DNA of 64,000 bases, from assembly GCF_946482605.1 (NCBI RefSeq), contig NZ_CAMLSE010000004.1:1-64000 (forward strand), given 5' to 3'. This DNA comes from an uncultured Dyadobacter sp. GTDB taxonomy: Bacteria > Bacteroidota > Bacteroidia > Cytophagales > Spirosomataceae. Shown here in pieces: positions 41,005 through 49,345 of the stretch; position 1 is the first letter of the stretch, and each line of letters begins with the position of its first letter. A program made the translations under genes and the position numbers. The notes under the pieces were generated by a model. The model saw only the letters and a list, made by a program, of their open reading frames with translations, had not been told where the DNA came from and made no database searches.

Positions 41005-42745
41005 CAAACTTTCGGAGCAGCAGGCCAAGATGTCTACCCGTAAGGCGCTGGGAAAGTTGTTGAAACTGATCTCCCATGAGCGTGTTAACCTCGCACTGGC
41101 GCTGGGTGCGATCACATTGAACACGATCGTCAACCTGCTCGGGCCATATCTGATCGGTCATGCAATCGATCAGTATGTGGTGACTAAACAGTTTCACGGC
41201 CTTTTGGTCTTCGGGGGGATTTTACTGGGCATGTACCTCCTCGGACTGCTGACTGCCTATCAGCAGACCAAGCTGATGGGTGGGGTGGGGCAACGGTTGT
41301 TGTTTACCCTCCGCAATGCGATATTCAATAAGTTGCAGCTGTTGCCGGTCGCTTTTTTTAACCAAAACAAAGCCGGCGACCTGATTTCCCGTGTCAATAA
41401 CGATACCGACAAGCTGAACCAGTTCTTTTCCCAATCCCTGATGCAGTTTGTGGGAAGCATTTTCACGATGATCGGGGCGGGCATATTCCTGCTTGTCATC
41501 AATGTGAAGCTGGGTGCAGCCGCACTGGCACCGGCTGTGGTTATCCTGATCTTTACGATGCTGCTTTCGCCCTGGGTGAAGGCAACCAATGCGAAAAACC
41601 TGAAAAGTACGGGCGATCTCAGTGCCGAAATCCAGGAGAGCCTGAGTAATTTCAAGGTGGTGATCGCATTCAACCGGCGCGACTATTTTCGCCAGCGTTT
41701 CAGGCTTGCCAACCTGGCAAACTATCAAACGGCGATCCGCGCGGGGCTCGTCAATAACATTTTCCTCCCTACCTACTCGTTTTTTGCCAACATCGCCCAG
41801 TTGATCGTGCTGTGTTACGGTATTCACCTGATTGTGATCGGCGAATTCAGTGTGGGGCTGCTCGTGAGCTATCTGGCTTATGCTGTCAATTTTTACAATC
41901 CTTTGAGACAGCTGGCAGCATTGTGGACGACTTTTCAGGTCGCTATGGCGGGATGGGACCGCGTATCGCAAATCCTGTCGCTGGAAACGGATCTGGCGGC
42001 CCTCGCTGAAACGACCGGGGAAGCCGACAGCGCGCTTCTGGAATTCCGGGGTGTGCGTTTCGGTTACGACAGCCGTGAAATACTGCATCAGGTCAATTTT
42101 AAGCTTGAACGAGGCAAAACCTATGCATTGATCGGGCCCACGGGAGGCGGTAAAACAACAACCGCTTCGCTGATCGCGCGCCTTTACGACCCGCGTGAAG
42201 GCACGGTACTGCTGGATGGCCGGGATATCCGCACCTATACACCGGAGGAGCGCAGCCGCAAGATCGGATTCATTTTACAGGAGCCTTTTCTGTTTACGGG
42301 GACCATCCGCGACAACATCCTTTACGGCAATGAGCAGTTCAGGGAGTATTCCAATGAAAAGATCGAGCAAGTGATCCGGAATGCTAATCTGGGTGAAATT
42401 CTGGCTTTGTTCGAGCAGGGGCTGGACACGAAAGTGTCGGCAACCGGCGACAGCACGAGCCTGGGGCAGAAACAGCTGATCGCATTCATGCGCGCCGTAC
42501 TACGAAGCCCCGAGCTGCTGATTCTCGACGAAGCCACCGCCAACATCGATACCGTGACCGAAAAGTTACTGGGCAACATCCTGAAACAACTTCCTGAATC
42601 CACGACCCAGGTGATCATCGCCCATCGGCTCAACACCATTGAAAGCGCCGACGAGATCTTTTTTGTCAATTCCGGGGAAATCAACCGCGCCGGCTCCCTC
42701 GACGACGCGATGAATATGTTGCTCAAAGATAAGAGGGCTAGCTAG
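40988..42745 (+). CDS. ABC exporter subunit B (membrane + ATPase, degenerate signature)
   Basis: Partner of the preceding subunit. ATG at 40988 starts MNYDLNKLSEQQAKMSTRKA; a longer frame from 40895 is inside the first gene. Six membrane helices (ALGAITLNTIVNLLGPYLIG and GSIFTMIGAGIFLLVINVKL among them) are followed by Walker A GPTGGGKTT. The signature motif is altered to TSLGQKQL (L492-G493-Q494, lacking the usual LSGGQ). Walker B is intact, ILDEATANID, with the catalytic Glu E515. Combined with subunit A the pair has one consensus and one degenerate ATP site, the pattern of asymmetric exporters. The stop overlaps the convergent GNAT gene by 8 bp. Confidence 0.92.
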   Translation: MNYDLNKLSEQQAKMSTRKALGKLLKLISHERVNLALALGAITLNTIVNLLGPYLIGHAIDQYVVTKQFHGLLVFGGILLGMYLLGLLTAYQQTKLMGGVGQRLLFTLRNAIFNKLQLLPVAFFNQNKAGDLISRVNNDTDKLNQFFSQSLMQFVGSIFTMIGAGIFLLVINVKLGAAALAPAVVILIFTMLLSPWVKATNAKNLKSTGDLSAEIQESLSNFKVVIAFNRRDYFRQRFRLANLANYQTAIRAGLVNNIFLPTYSFFANIAQLIVLCYGIHLIVIGEFSVGLLVSYLAYAVNFYNPLRQLAALWTTFQVAMAGWDRVSQILSLETDLAALAETTGEADSALLEFRGVRFGYDSREILHQVNFKLERGKTYALIGPTGGGKTTTASLIARLYDPREGTVLLDGRDIRTYTPEERSRKIGFILQEPFLFTGTIRDNILYGNEQFREYSNEKIEQVIRNANLGEILALFEQGLDTKVSATGDSTSLGQKQLIAFMRAVLRSPELLILDEATANIDTVTEKLLGNILKQLPESTTQVIIAHRLNTIESADEIFFVNSGEINRAGSLDDAMNMLLKDKRAS

Positions 42746-43337
42746 AGGGACTTTTTATCGCCTTGATCTGCTGGATCAATGGCATCAGATCAAAATACAT
42801 AGTACGAAAGCCGTCTTTGGGAGGAAGCGGCTCGTCAGGATCTGCAAAACGGAATCCGTTTCGGGCATAAAAGCCTGAGGCATCATAGGGCGGGCCCGAT
42901 ACATCCGCGTCATAGAGCGCATCTACTGTAAGGAATCGAATTCCAACTTTATCCACAAGTTCTAAAACTACATATTCCATCGCCCAGTCTAATAATCGCC
43001 GCCCGGACCCCTTCGCGCGTGGATCCGCTGCCAGCCATCCGATTTTGACCGCAGGAAATGTAGTGTAGCGGATATCCTCACCGACGAGTATTGGAGCATC
43101 CATGGTTAGCTTGTCCGCTAGCAACGTAATGTACGCGGCCAGGCCGTCATGACAGGCAACAATCCAACATTTGCTGGTAAACGTGTTGATTTCGTTCCTG
43201 ATCTTATTGCCTTTGATATAGGATACAAATTCTCCACGGCTACATCGGAAACCTTTTCCTAATCGAATGTGATCAGGATCGAATGGTACGATATGATGGT
43301 CAGAGAAGTCGATCCCGAAGAATTTGGGAGCGGCCAT
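42738..43337 (-). CDS. GNAT-family N-acetyltransferase, possible toxin
   Basis: Acetyl-CoA-dependent acetyltransferase fold. The cofactor-binding motif is VKIGWLAADPRAKGSGRRLL (about residues 97-116, RAKGSG being the pyrophosphate loop), followed by MEYVVLELVDKVGIRFLTVD and the C-terminal GFYARNGFRFADPDEPLPPK, FRTMYFDLMPL, which resembles the 'Y..fGF...mYl.L' end of TacT-like toxins. At 199 residues it is longer than those. A 55-residue reading frame ends immediately before its start codon (TAA then ATG, no gap), as in bicistronic toxin-antitoxin pairs. The substrate could instead be an ordinary small molecule. It is convergent with the ABC genes. Confidence 0.8.
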   Translation of the reverse strand: MAAPKFFGIDFSDHHIVPFDPDHIRLGKGFRCSRGEFVSYIKGNKIRNEINTFTSKCWIVACHDGLAAYITLLADKLTMDAPILVGEDIRYTTFPAVKIGWLAADPRAKGSGRRLLDWAMEYVVLELVDKVGIRFLTVDALYDADVSGPPYDASGFYARNGFRFADPDEPLPPKDGFRTMYFDLMPLIQQIKAIKSPSS

Positions 43338-43505
43338 TTACCGATCGCCGTTTAATTTTTGTTTTTTGAGCTTATCGGTAATGCGTTGGATAGTGGTCCA
43401 AGCCTGCTCATTGACGACATAGCTACCATTTCGGATCGCATTCGAGAGTATTTTCGCTTCACGGCCAACGACAGGCTTTGATACTGTATCACCTGAATAT
43501 TTCAT
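43338..43505 (-). CDS. Small protein (55 aa), candidate antitoxin
   Basis: ATG at 43505 opens MKYSGDTVSKPVVGREAKIL and the frame ends KLKKQKLNGDR, with the stop TAA directly abutting the acetyltransferase ATG. The middle (SNAIRNGSYVVNEQAWTTIQ) and C-terminal helix are charged and short. The size and coupling fit an antitoxin or accessory protein for the GNAT gene. No ribbon-helix-helix or other DNA-binding family is clearly visible, so its role is inferred from context only. A leader of about 150 bp, with no further gene, lies upstream. Confidence 0.6.
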   Translation of the reverse strand: MKYSGDTVSKPVVGREAKILSNAIRNGSYVVNEQAWTTIQRITDKLKKQKLNGDR

Positions 43506-43658
43506 TGTGTTTTTGGAAGAAATGAATGATTTTCAGAATGGTGAACGCGAGTTAGACAAAAGTACCAAAAAAATGTTCAGATAAGAATCCTATTGATGTA
43601 AATAGCAGTAGTTCACGAGCGAGTTGGATGCAAGCAAGGCGCTGGATTGTTGGCACAT

Positions 43659-43698
43659 AAAAAAACGCCATTGCACCGGTGTGGCAATGACGTTTTTT
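43659..43698. terminator. Bidirectional rho-independent terminator
   Basis: A run of A (43659-43665), a stem CGCCATTGC / GCAATGACG with one mismatch around ACCGGTGTG, then TTTTTT (43693-43698). It sits 20 bp after the stop of the minus-strand PD40 gene and would also stop transcription in the other direction. Confidence 0.85.
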
Positions 43699-43717
43699 AC
43701 GCAATGCTCCCGGAATA

Positions 43718-44713
43718 TCAGGGCTCTTTGAGGCCTGTCATATACAGATCGTAGCCTCCCTTGCCTCCCGGACGGTTTGAGGAGAAGATCATCAGCTGGT
43801 AGTTGAAGTTGCTAAGTGACGGCAAGACCGGCCTGTATTCGTTATGCGGCGTATTGATCCGCTCTCCCGCATTGATCGGGGTCGACCATTTCCCGTTTTC
43901 ATAATTAGAATAGTAAATATCTTCGCCACCCTGTCCACCGGGCCGGTCGGAGACGAAAACCATGGTGTCGTTCAGCAGGTAGGGGCATTTGTCGTTGTAT
44001 GGGCCCGATAGTTCCTCCACTTTGCGAAGCTGGTATTTGACCGGGTTGACCAGGCTGGCGACGGTAATTCGCTCCGCTTGGATCCTTGGAATGGACAATT
44101 CGTAAATGTCAAAATTACCACCCCGGTCGGAGGAGAAGTAAATGCGGTCGCCTGCCCGGGAAAAAGTAGGATATGCGTCGTTGGCAGGAGAATTAAGTAA
44201 TTCAAATTTGGCCGGTGCCAAACCGGTACCATTTTGTACATACTTGATTTCCATATTACCATCGGCGTCATCGGCATAGAAGAGCAGCAAGGTGTCGGAC
44301 CGGGCAAATGAATTCAGATCTCTGAACATCGAAATGAGTCTTGGCCCGTACACATTGAACTGACCATTGGCCCTGTGAATGAGTTGCGCGGCGTTACCGT
44401 AACTCGCGTAGTAATCCAGGCCGCCCCGGTCAAGATCCTTGGAGAGCCGCAGCCCGTCGTCGTAGCGCATCTGCACGGGCATATACACCAGGTTGAAAAC
44501 ATCTTTCCTTTTTCGTTTGGAAGAAAAAATCAGGTGTAGTTCGCCATACCTGTTGACCGGCAGGTTGGAGTTGTAATCATCGTATTCCGAATTGAAATCT
44601 TCGAGATTCACGACATCTTCGAGAAATTTGCCTGGTTTCCGGTCGGGATCAAGGCCGGGTGGCCAGCAGCCGTATGCGATAAAAAGCAGGATCAGGAGCA
44701 GTCTTATTTTCAT
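43718..44713 (-). CDS. PD40/TolB-like beta-propeller lipoprotein
   Basis: From ATG at 44713: MKIRLLLILLFIAYGC, a lipoprotein signal with Cys at 16. The body has WD40-like PD40 repeats: LHLIFSSKRKRKDVFNLVYM, YPTFSRAGDRIYFSSDRGGN, CPYLLNDTMVFVSDRPGGQG and QLMIFSSNRPGGKGGYDLYM, the 'i.FsSdRpGg.g..Diy' signature. Such proteins in Bacteroidota are often linked to OmpA-like or type IX secretion components, but here the protein is only the propeller (331 residues) with no OmpA domain. No gliding or secretion gene is adjacent. A terminator follows the stop. Confidence 0.8.
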   Translation of the reverse strand: MKIRLLLILLFIAYGCWPPGLDPDRKPGKFLEDVVNLEDFNSEYDDYNSNLPVNRYGELHLIFSSKRKRKDVFNLVYMPVQMRYDDGLRLSKDLDRGGLDYYASYGNAAQLIHRANGQFNVYGPRLISMFRDLNSFARSDTLLLFYADDADGNMEIKYVQNGTGLAPAKFELLNSPANDAYPTFSRAGDRIYFSSDRGGNFDIYELSIPRIQAERITVASLVNPVKYQLRKVEELSGPYNDKCPYLLNDTMVFVSDRPGGQGGEDIYYSNYENGKWSTPINAGERINTPHNEYRPVLPSLSNFNYQLMIFSSNRPGGKGGYDLYMTGLKEP

Positions 44714-44777
44714 GTGCATAGCCAGGTTAAGAATCGTAAACCGTTAGACACAAATTGCCGCATTTTCGTTGGCGCAC

Positions 44778-45491
44778 TCAGTTATCCAATCCTGAGCAGA
44801 AAGTCATCAGACGCAACAAATCTTGTTCACTGGCAAAATTTACAGGGTTTTCGTCCAAATATTGGCCAATCTGTTTTTTATGGGAAGGGAATAATTTTCG
44901 GACGCTGGCCGGCTTAGGCACGTAGAAACGGTTGTTGTTGTCGATCAGAAAAAGCGCCGTGTGATAGCTAAACACTCCTTCGGCATCGGCATTGAGTTTG
45001 CCGGTCGTGCGGTCGCCGGTGAAAGACTTGTAGGAGGTGACCGAAGACGCCGTGTACGAGATGCCGTACGGCCCGCCCTTATCCGTCCCGATTCTCGCCA
45101 ATACGGTGCGCTTGGCCAGTAATCCGCGGTTGAATGCTTTTACAACTTCGCAATAGCCGTACTGCCGGTTGAAGCGATATTCTTTGTCACCGATAGTCAC
45201 TCTTTTTAGCAGGGCTTTGTCGATGATTTCCAGGGTGTCGGGCCTGCCGTCCACGAAAAGGACATGCCCTCCGATGTAAGCATAGTTGAAACGGGCCTGG
45301 GAAGAGCGGCCGTTGATAAATTCAGCCGTACCCTTTCGGAACTGGTCGAATTGGTACCGGTCGGGGTAGGGAATGATCTTATCCGGATACTGGCCTGCTT
45401 TTACCCTGAAAACTTTGGAAGATTGAGCCGACACATCCTGCAATAGCGCGCAAAGCGCAAGGAGTAGGATGGACGCGTTATGTTTGCTCAT
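44778..45491 (-). CDS. Hypothetical secreted protein
   Basis: From ATG at 45491: MSKHNASILLLALCALLQDV, cleaved after SAQ. An in-frame ATG at 45572 gives a leader that is not a signal peptide, so it is not preferred. The mature part has no recognised domain; notable segments are FINGRSSQARFNYAYIGGHV, RIGTDKGGPYGISYTASSVT and, at the C-terminus, NRFYVPKPASVRKLFPSHKK, QIGQYLDENPVNFASEQDLL. Such 'phk..i..Yl.e..vdF....dl..l' tails occur in many uncharacterised Bacteroidota exported proteins. It lies 65 bp upstream of the PD40 gene on the same strand and may be cotranscribed. Confidence 0.65.
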   Translation of the reverse strand: MSKHNASILLLALCALLQDVSAQSSKVFRVKAGQYPDKIIPYPDRYQFDQFRKGTAEFINGRSSQARFNYAYIGGHVLFVDGRPDTLEIIDKALLKRVTIGDKEYRFNRQYGYCEVVKAFNRGLLAKRTVLARIGTDKGGPYGISYTASSVTSYKSFTGDRTTGKLNADAEGVFSYHTALFLIDNNNRFYVPKPASVRKLFPSHKKQIGQYLDENPVNFASEQDLLRLMTFCSGLDN

Positions 45492-45588
45492 TTGAAATGC
45501 TTTGAAATGTATGGGAGAAAGGCTGCCGGCGCATGGATCTACGCCAGACACGACCGCATTATTTCTTGCCAAACTACCCGAACTTTGC

Positions 45589-45837
45589 TCAGGTAAAGCT
45601 GATGAACAGCAGATAGGCGATGATGATCACGGGAAAGCCGCTGACTGTGAGCGCCCAGCCCGCATACCCGGCCCCGAGGAGAAAGTAAGCTCCCGCCACG
45701 CACGCGATGAGCGCGAGGATAGGGAGGAACACCATGCCCTTGCCGGCCGAGTCCTGCCCGCTGCTGAACAATGTAAAAAAGAGGAACAATGCAGCAGCGG
45801 CATCGATGAGCATACATCCGTAAACGACTGTCTTCAT
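45589..45837 (-). CDS. Small membrane protein (82 aa)
   Basis: MKTVVYGCMLIDAAAALFLF, FFTLFSSGQDSAGKGMVFLP, ILALIACVAGAYFLLGAGYA and ALTVSGFPVIIIAYLLFISF show three to four hydrophobic helices and little else. It begins 13 bp after the exonuclease III stop and is on the same strand, so it may be cotranscribed with it. No family is recognised. The continuous hydrophobicity and the tight spacing make a real gene likely. Confidence 0.65.
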   Translation of the reverse strand: MKTVVYGCMLIDAAAALFLFFTLFSSGQDSAGKGMVFLPILALIACVAGAYFLLGAGYAGWALTVSGFPVIIIAYLLFISFT

Positions 45838-45850
45838 ATTTTTCAGGAGG

Positions 45851-46624
45851 CTAGTCTTTCAATTCAATCCATACCGGCGCGTGGTCGCTCGTTTTCTCCC
45901 ATCCGCGTACCTGTTTATCCACCCCGGCTGCCACCAGCCTTTCGGCCAACTGCGGGCTCAACAGGAAGTGATCGATGCGAAGCCCGGCGTTGCGGCCGAA
46001 TGCATTCCGGAAGTAATCCCAGAACGTGTAAATCTTCTCGTCGGGATAAAGGGTGCGGAGCGCGTCGGTCCAGCCCTGGGCGGTGAGTCTGGCGAATGCT
46101 GCCCGCGTTTCGGGACGGAAAAGGGCGTCATCCACCCAGCTTTCAGGTTTGTACACATCGAGCTCTGTGGGCATTACGTTAAAATCGCCCGTGAGCAGGA
46201 CGGGTGTCCCGGCTGCGAGCAGCCCTTCCGCATGGAGGATCAGGCGCTCAAACCAACTGAGTTTGTAATCAAATTTGGGTCCAGGGGCAGGATTGCCATT
46301 GGGCAGGTACAATCCGCCGATCGTCAGTCCGCCGATTTCGCATTCGATATACCGGCTGTGAACGTCTTCGGGGTCTCCGGGCAGCGTCCGCCGGATTTCT
46401 CTGGGGAGTTCAGCGCGTGAGAGTATGGCGACCCCGTTCCAGCTTTTCTGCCCATGCCAGATCGCCTTGTATCCGGCGTCCAGGATCGCCTGTTCCGGGA
46501 ATTTTTCCTGAGGAGCTTTCAGTTCCTGTAAACACACGACATCCGGTGCCGTTTCATGGAGCCACCGCAGCAGCACCGGCAGGCGGCCATTTACGCCATT
46601 GACATTATAGGTTGCTATCTTCAT
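45851..46624 (-). CDS. xth: Exodeoxyribonuclease III
   Basis: AP endonuclease and 3'-5' exonuclease of base-excision repair, acting in the cytoplasm. MKIATYNVNGVNGRLPVLLR starts with the conserved Asn (N7). VVCLQELKAPQEKFP holds the metal-binding Glu. GGLYLPNGN carries the conserved Tyr-xx-Asn-Gly, VLLTGDFNVMP the catalytic Asp-x-Asn, and RIDHFLLSP and KTSDHAPVWIEL the final Asp-His. The 257-residue length is standard. It lies 16 bp downstream of the histidine kinase gene and 13 bp upstream of the small membrane protein. Confidence 0.93.
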   Translation of the reverse strand: MKIATYNVNGVNGRLPVLLRWLHETAPDVVCLQELKAPQEKFPEQAILDAGYKAIWHGQKSWNGVAILSRAELPREIRRTLPGDPEDVHSRYIECEIGGLTIGGLYLPNGNPAPGPKFDYKLSWFERLILHAEGLLAAGTPVLLTGDFNVMPTELDVYKPESWVDDALFRPETRAAFARLTAQGWTDALRTLYPDEKIYTFWDYFRNAFGRNAGLRIDHFLLSPQLAERLVAAGVDKQVRGWEKTSDHAPVWIELKD

Positions 46625-46640
46625 CGTCTGCTTGCAGGGG

Positions 46641-47885
46641 TTAGTTCTTTAAAGGCAATGTAATTACAAATGTTGTGCCTTTGCCCGCAGTGGATTCCGC
46701 TTTGATGATACCCTTGTGGTTACGGACGATCTTCCGGCAATAAGCCAGCCCAACGCCTTCGCCTGTCTGAATGTTCCCCGTAGGCAGCCGCGAAAAGATA
46801 TCAAATACTTTTTCCAGCTGCGCGTCGTCGATCCCGGGGCCATTATCCGCTATCCTGATTTCCGTATAAGCCATTTCCAACGGCTCGGGGAGGAGGTCAT
46901 CTAGTTCATAAAGGGGAAATTCGCGGCTGGATATCCGGATCCTGGGCGGCTCGTCGAGGGATGAGAACTTGACTGCATTGTGAAGTAACTGGTAAAACAA
47001 TTGCTCCATTTGTGCCGGAATAGCGTATACGACCGGCATGGAGCCCAATTCTATCGTGACATTGCGTTGTTTCAAATGCGGCTGAAGCTGTGTGGTAACG
47101 TCGCTCAGAACATGGCTCAGATCGACGTTTGCAAAGTCCGATTTGTGATTGAGGCCTGAAAAATCCGACAGGTCTTTGATCATCATGGAGAATCTCTGTG
47201 CGCTGCTCCTGATCTTGAAGGCCAATTCCCTTGTTTTTTCCTTGTCGCCATTTCCGGCCGCATCCGCAAGCATATCACTGAAAATGCGCAGCTTCCGCAG
47301 CGGCTCCTGAAGATTGTGGCTGGAAATATGCCGGTATTGCCGGTTTTCATCGAGAGAGTCCGATAACTGACGGTTCAAATCCTCGACTGCGGAATGGGTT
47401 TGCTCCATCAGATCCATACTTTCGAGATGAAAAGCGAGGAGCTCCGTGAATAGTCTGAACATCCCTATTACCCTGGGATTCTGTAAATCGGCGGGGTTGG
47501 GGTCGATGGCGCAGAGTGTTCCGAAAAATTCCCCGTTTTTACGGAAGATCGGGACGGAAATGTAACTCTGAAAACCGTACATTGCAGGAGTAGGGTGGTT
47601 GCAAAAGCTTTGGCTGGCGTCGACATGATCGATCACCACTGCCTGCCCGTGATCGCGTATCTCGTCGCAGATCGTGGTGCCGACCGATAGTTCACCGCCT
47701 GGTTCGAGCCCGAAACCGATCTCATCCAATACAGAGCAAGCGATCCAGCGGTTTTCGGTCACACGTGCGACGGCGGCGAACCCCATTCCCGTAGACCGGC
47801 AGATCACTTCCAGCATGGTCTCGACGATCGGGATCTTTTTTACTTTTTCAATGTCTGCAAGCAGGGTTTGTTCGGATGAAGTCAT
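46641..47885 (-). CDS. GAF-domain sensor histidine kinase
   Basis: Soluble two-component kinase. A GAF domain (about residues 20-155, ICRSTGMGFAAVARVTENRW, DEIGFGLEPGGELSVGTTIC and YGFQSYISVPIFRKNGEFFG) is followed by a short coiled linker and the phospho-acceptor helix RQYRHISSHNLQEPLRKLRI (H190). The catalytic domain has HNAVKFSS (N box), IADNGPGIDDAQLEKVFDIF and GEGVGLAYCRKIVRNHKG (G boxes). No transmembrane helix is present. The ligand of the GAF domain is unknown; it could be a bilin-type chromophore or other small molecule. There is no response regulator next to it. The 414-residue length is ordinary. Confidence 0.92.
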   Translation of the reverse strand: MTSSEQTLLADIEKVKKIPIVETMLEVICRSTGMGFAAVARVTENRWIACSVLDEIGFGLEPGGELSVGTTICDEIRDHGQAVVIDHVDASQSFCNHPTPAMYGFQSYISVPIFRKNGEFFGTLCAIDPNPADLQNPRVIGMFRLFTELLAFHLESMDLMEQTHSAVEDLNRQLSDSLDENRQYRHISSHNLQEPLRKLRIFSDMLADAAGNGDKEKTRELAFKIRSSAQRFSMMIKDLSDFSGLNHKSDFANVDLSHVLSDVTTQLQPHLKQRNVTIELGSMPVVYAIPAQMEQLFYQLLHNAVKFSSLDEPPRIRISSREFPLYELDDLLPEPLEMAYTEIRIADNGPGIDDAQLEKVFDIFSRLPTGNIQTGEGVGLAYCRKIVRNHKGIIKAESTAGKGTTFVITLPLKN

Positions 47886-48083
47886 TTGTTAGTACGCGGC
47901 ATAGTGATATGTAAAAATAAGTTCCAAGTTTCGCAATACCTAGCTGCTGCTCTTGCAACTAATCCAGGGGATGATTTGGGTAAAAGCGGACGTGAATAGC
48001 TTACGAACGGCCGGTTAATAAAATTTACCGGCGATCACATCGTCCTATCGTTAATTTGAACCGTCATCCCCATCCTTCGGTCT

Positions 48084-48287
48084 ATGAAAACCTTCTTTCT
48101 TTCCCTGCTCATCGCCATTGTCGCCTATGTATTGGCGGGAGTCGTCAGCTATTTTCTGATAACCAAATTTTCTTCCAACGTGCACGACAAGTCGATGGAG
48201 GCCAGTATGACCAGTGCATTCGTGGTGGGACCGCTGATAGCCGTGATCGCGTTCATTGTGGCTTTTTTTTACCTGCGGTCGCACTAA
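48084..48287 (+). CDS. Small two-helix membrane protein (67 aa)
   Basis: MKTFFLSLLIAIVAYVLAGV, VSYFLITKFSSNVHDKSMEA, then SAFVVGPLIAVIAFIVAFFY and LRSH: two membrane helices joined by a short polar loop. It is read opposite to the ankyrin gene, and its last 35 bp overlap the end of that gene. ATG at 48084 follows an A/T-rich stretch. The family is not recognised. Confidence 0.6.
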   Translation: MKTFFLSLLIAIVAYVLAGVVSYFLITKFSSNVHDKSMEASMTSAFVVGPLIAVIAFIVAFFYLRSH

Positions 48288-49278
48288 TTTCCCCGAGGCG
48301 GTCGGATAAGCGTACAAAAGCCTCGGGCGGCGTTTGGCCCCAGCTTTGAAATTGCCTGGCCTGGTAGGTCACCGCCTGGAAAACATCCCAGCCGCTTTCC
48401 GTGTGGTAAGCCGGGTCGGCTCCGTGGTTGAGCATCAGGTTGCATATTTCCCATAGCTCGCTACTGGCTGCGGATAGCAGCATAGACGTTACGATCACGC
48501 GCTCGTCCTGTGCAGGAGGTACTACATTCGGATCTGCGCCGTGTTCGAGGAGCAGGCGCACTTTTTCTGTCTTGGTGGTATCGGAGTTGTCGCCGTGAAT
48601 GGCACTGAAAAGTATGGGTGAGCCCGTGCCGGCTTCCCGTGCATTGGCATCCGCGCCGTTTTCGAGGAACCACCGGAGCAATGCAGGATCATGGCTTACC
48701 GCCAGGAAATGTGTTGGAGAATGGGCACTGTCGCTGTTTTGAAACCTGGCACCTTTCTCGTAAAGCATTTCGAAACATGCGATCACCTGCTCGTGCTTGG
48801 CTTCGAGTGCCTGCATGGTCGCGAAATCGAACAGCGTAACGTGCTCTGCGCCGCTTGCATTCAGGTCAGGGATGGGCTGTTGCAGGCTTTCGCGGATCAG
48901 GTTCGTATCCATAGCCGCGATAGCCGCCGCCAGTTGCCGCGTTGCCGGATCCCGGAAGTAGTAGGAGCCGTTTTCACGCGCAGCGAAATCGTCTTCATAA
49001 GTTCGCGTTCGCCATTGCTGTATGATCGGCCCGGCTATGAGCATGATCAACCCTATCACGAGAGGAGCGGCGCTGAGTACGAGCACGAAAATGCGCGCGA
49101 ATGGAAATGGCAGGATGTTGATCAGCGCCAGGACAGTCAGCGGGACAAAGAGCATGATCAGAAAGCCCGTGGCCATCCGGCTGTCGGAGGTGGTAGGGCG
49201 ACTGAAAATCAGGACCCCCAGTAGCATGAGTGCATACAGGGCCAGGATGCCCCAGTTGATCAACGCGATTGTTTTCAT
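48253..49278 (-). CDS. Membrane-anchored ankyrin-repeat protein
   Basis: Three N-terminal membrane helices (residues 1-92: MKTIALINWGILALYALMLL, MATGFLIMLFVPLTVLALIN, IFVLVLSAAPLVIGLIMLIA) are followed by a cytoplasmic or periplasmic ankyrin domain: THFLAVSHDPALLRWFLENG (ADANA), PILFSAIHGDNSDTTKTEKV, LLLEHGADPNVV and ICNLMLNHGADPAYHTESGW. Ankyrin repeats bind protein partners, and the partner here is unknown. The 341-residue protein ends in an overlap of 35 bp with the opposite small membrane gene. No polymorphic-toxin features are seen next to it. Confidence 0.85.
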   Translation of the reverse strand: MKTIALINWGILALYALMLLGVLIFSRPTTSDSRMATGFLIMLFVPLTVLALINILPFPFARIFVLVLSAAPLVIGLIMLIAGPIIQQWRTRTYEDDFAARENGSYYFRDPATRQLAAAIAAMDTNLIRESLQQPIPDLNASGAEHVTLFDFATMQALEAKHEQVIACFEMLYEKGARFQNSDSAHSPTHFLAVSHDPALLRWFLENGADANAREAGTGSPILFSAIHGDNSDTTKTEKVRLLLEHGADPNVVPPAQDERVIVTSMLLSAASSELWEICNLMLNHGADPAYHTESGWDVFQAVTYQARQFQSWGQTPPEAFVRLSDRLGEISATAGKKKPQ

Positions 49279-49345
49279 GGTCCGAAATTACCTACACGGA
49301 TCATGTGATAGCTGTTTGTAAATCAGCTTTTTATTTATCGGCTGC

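Noticed and set aside
43659..43698. Member of the REP-like repeat family
   Set aside because: Its stem sequence (CGCCATTGC) differs from the GGTGC core, and the A- and T-runs mark it as a terminator.
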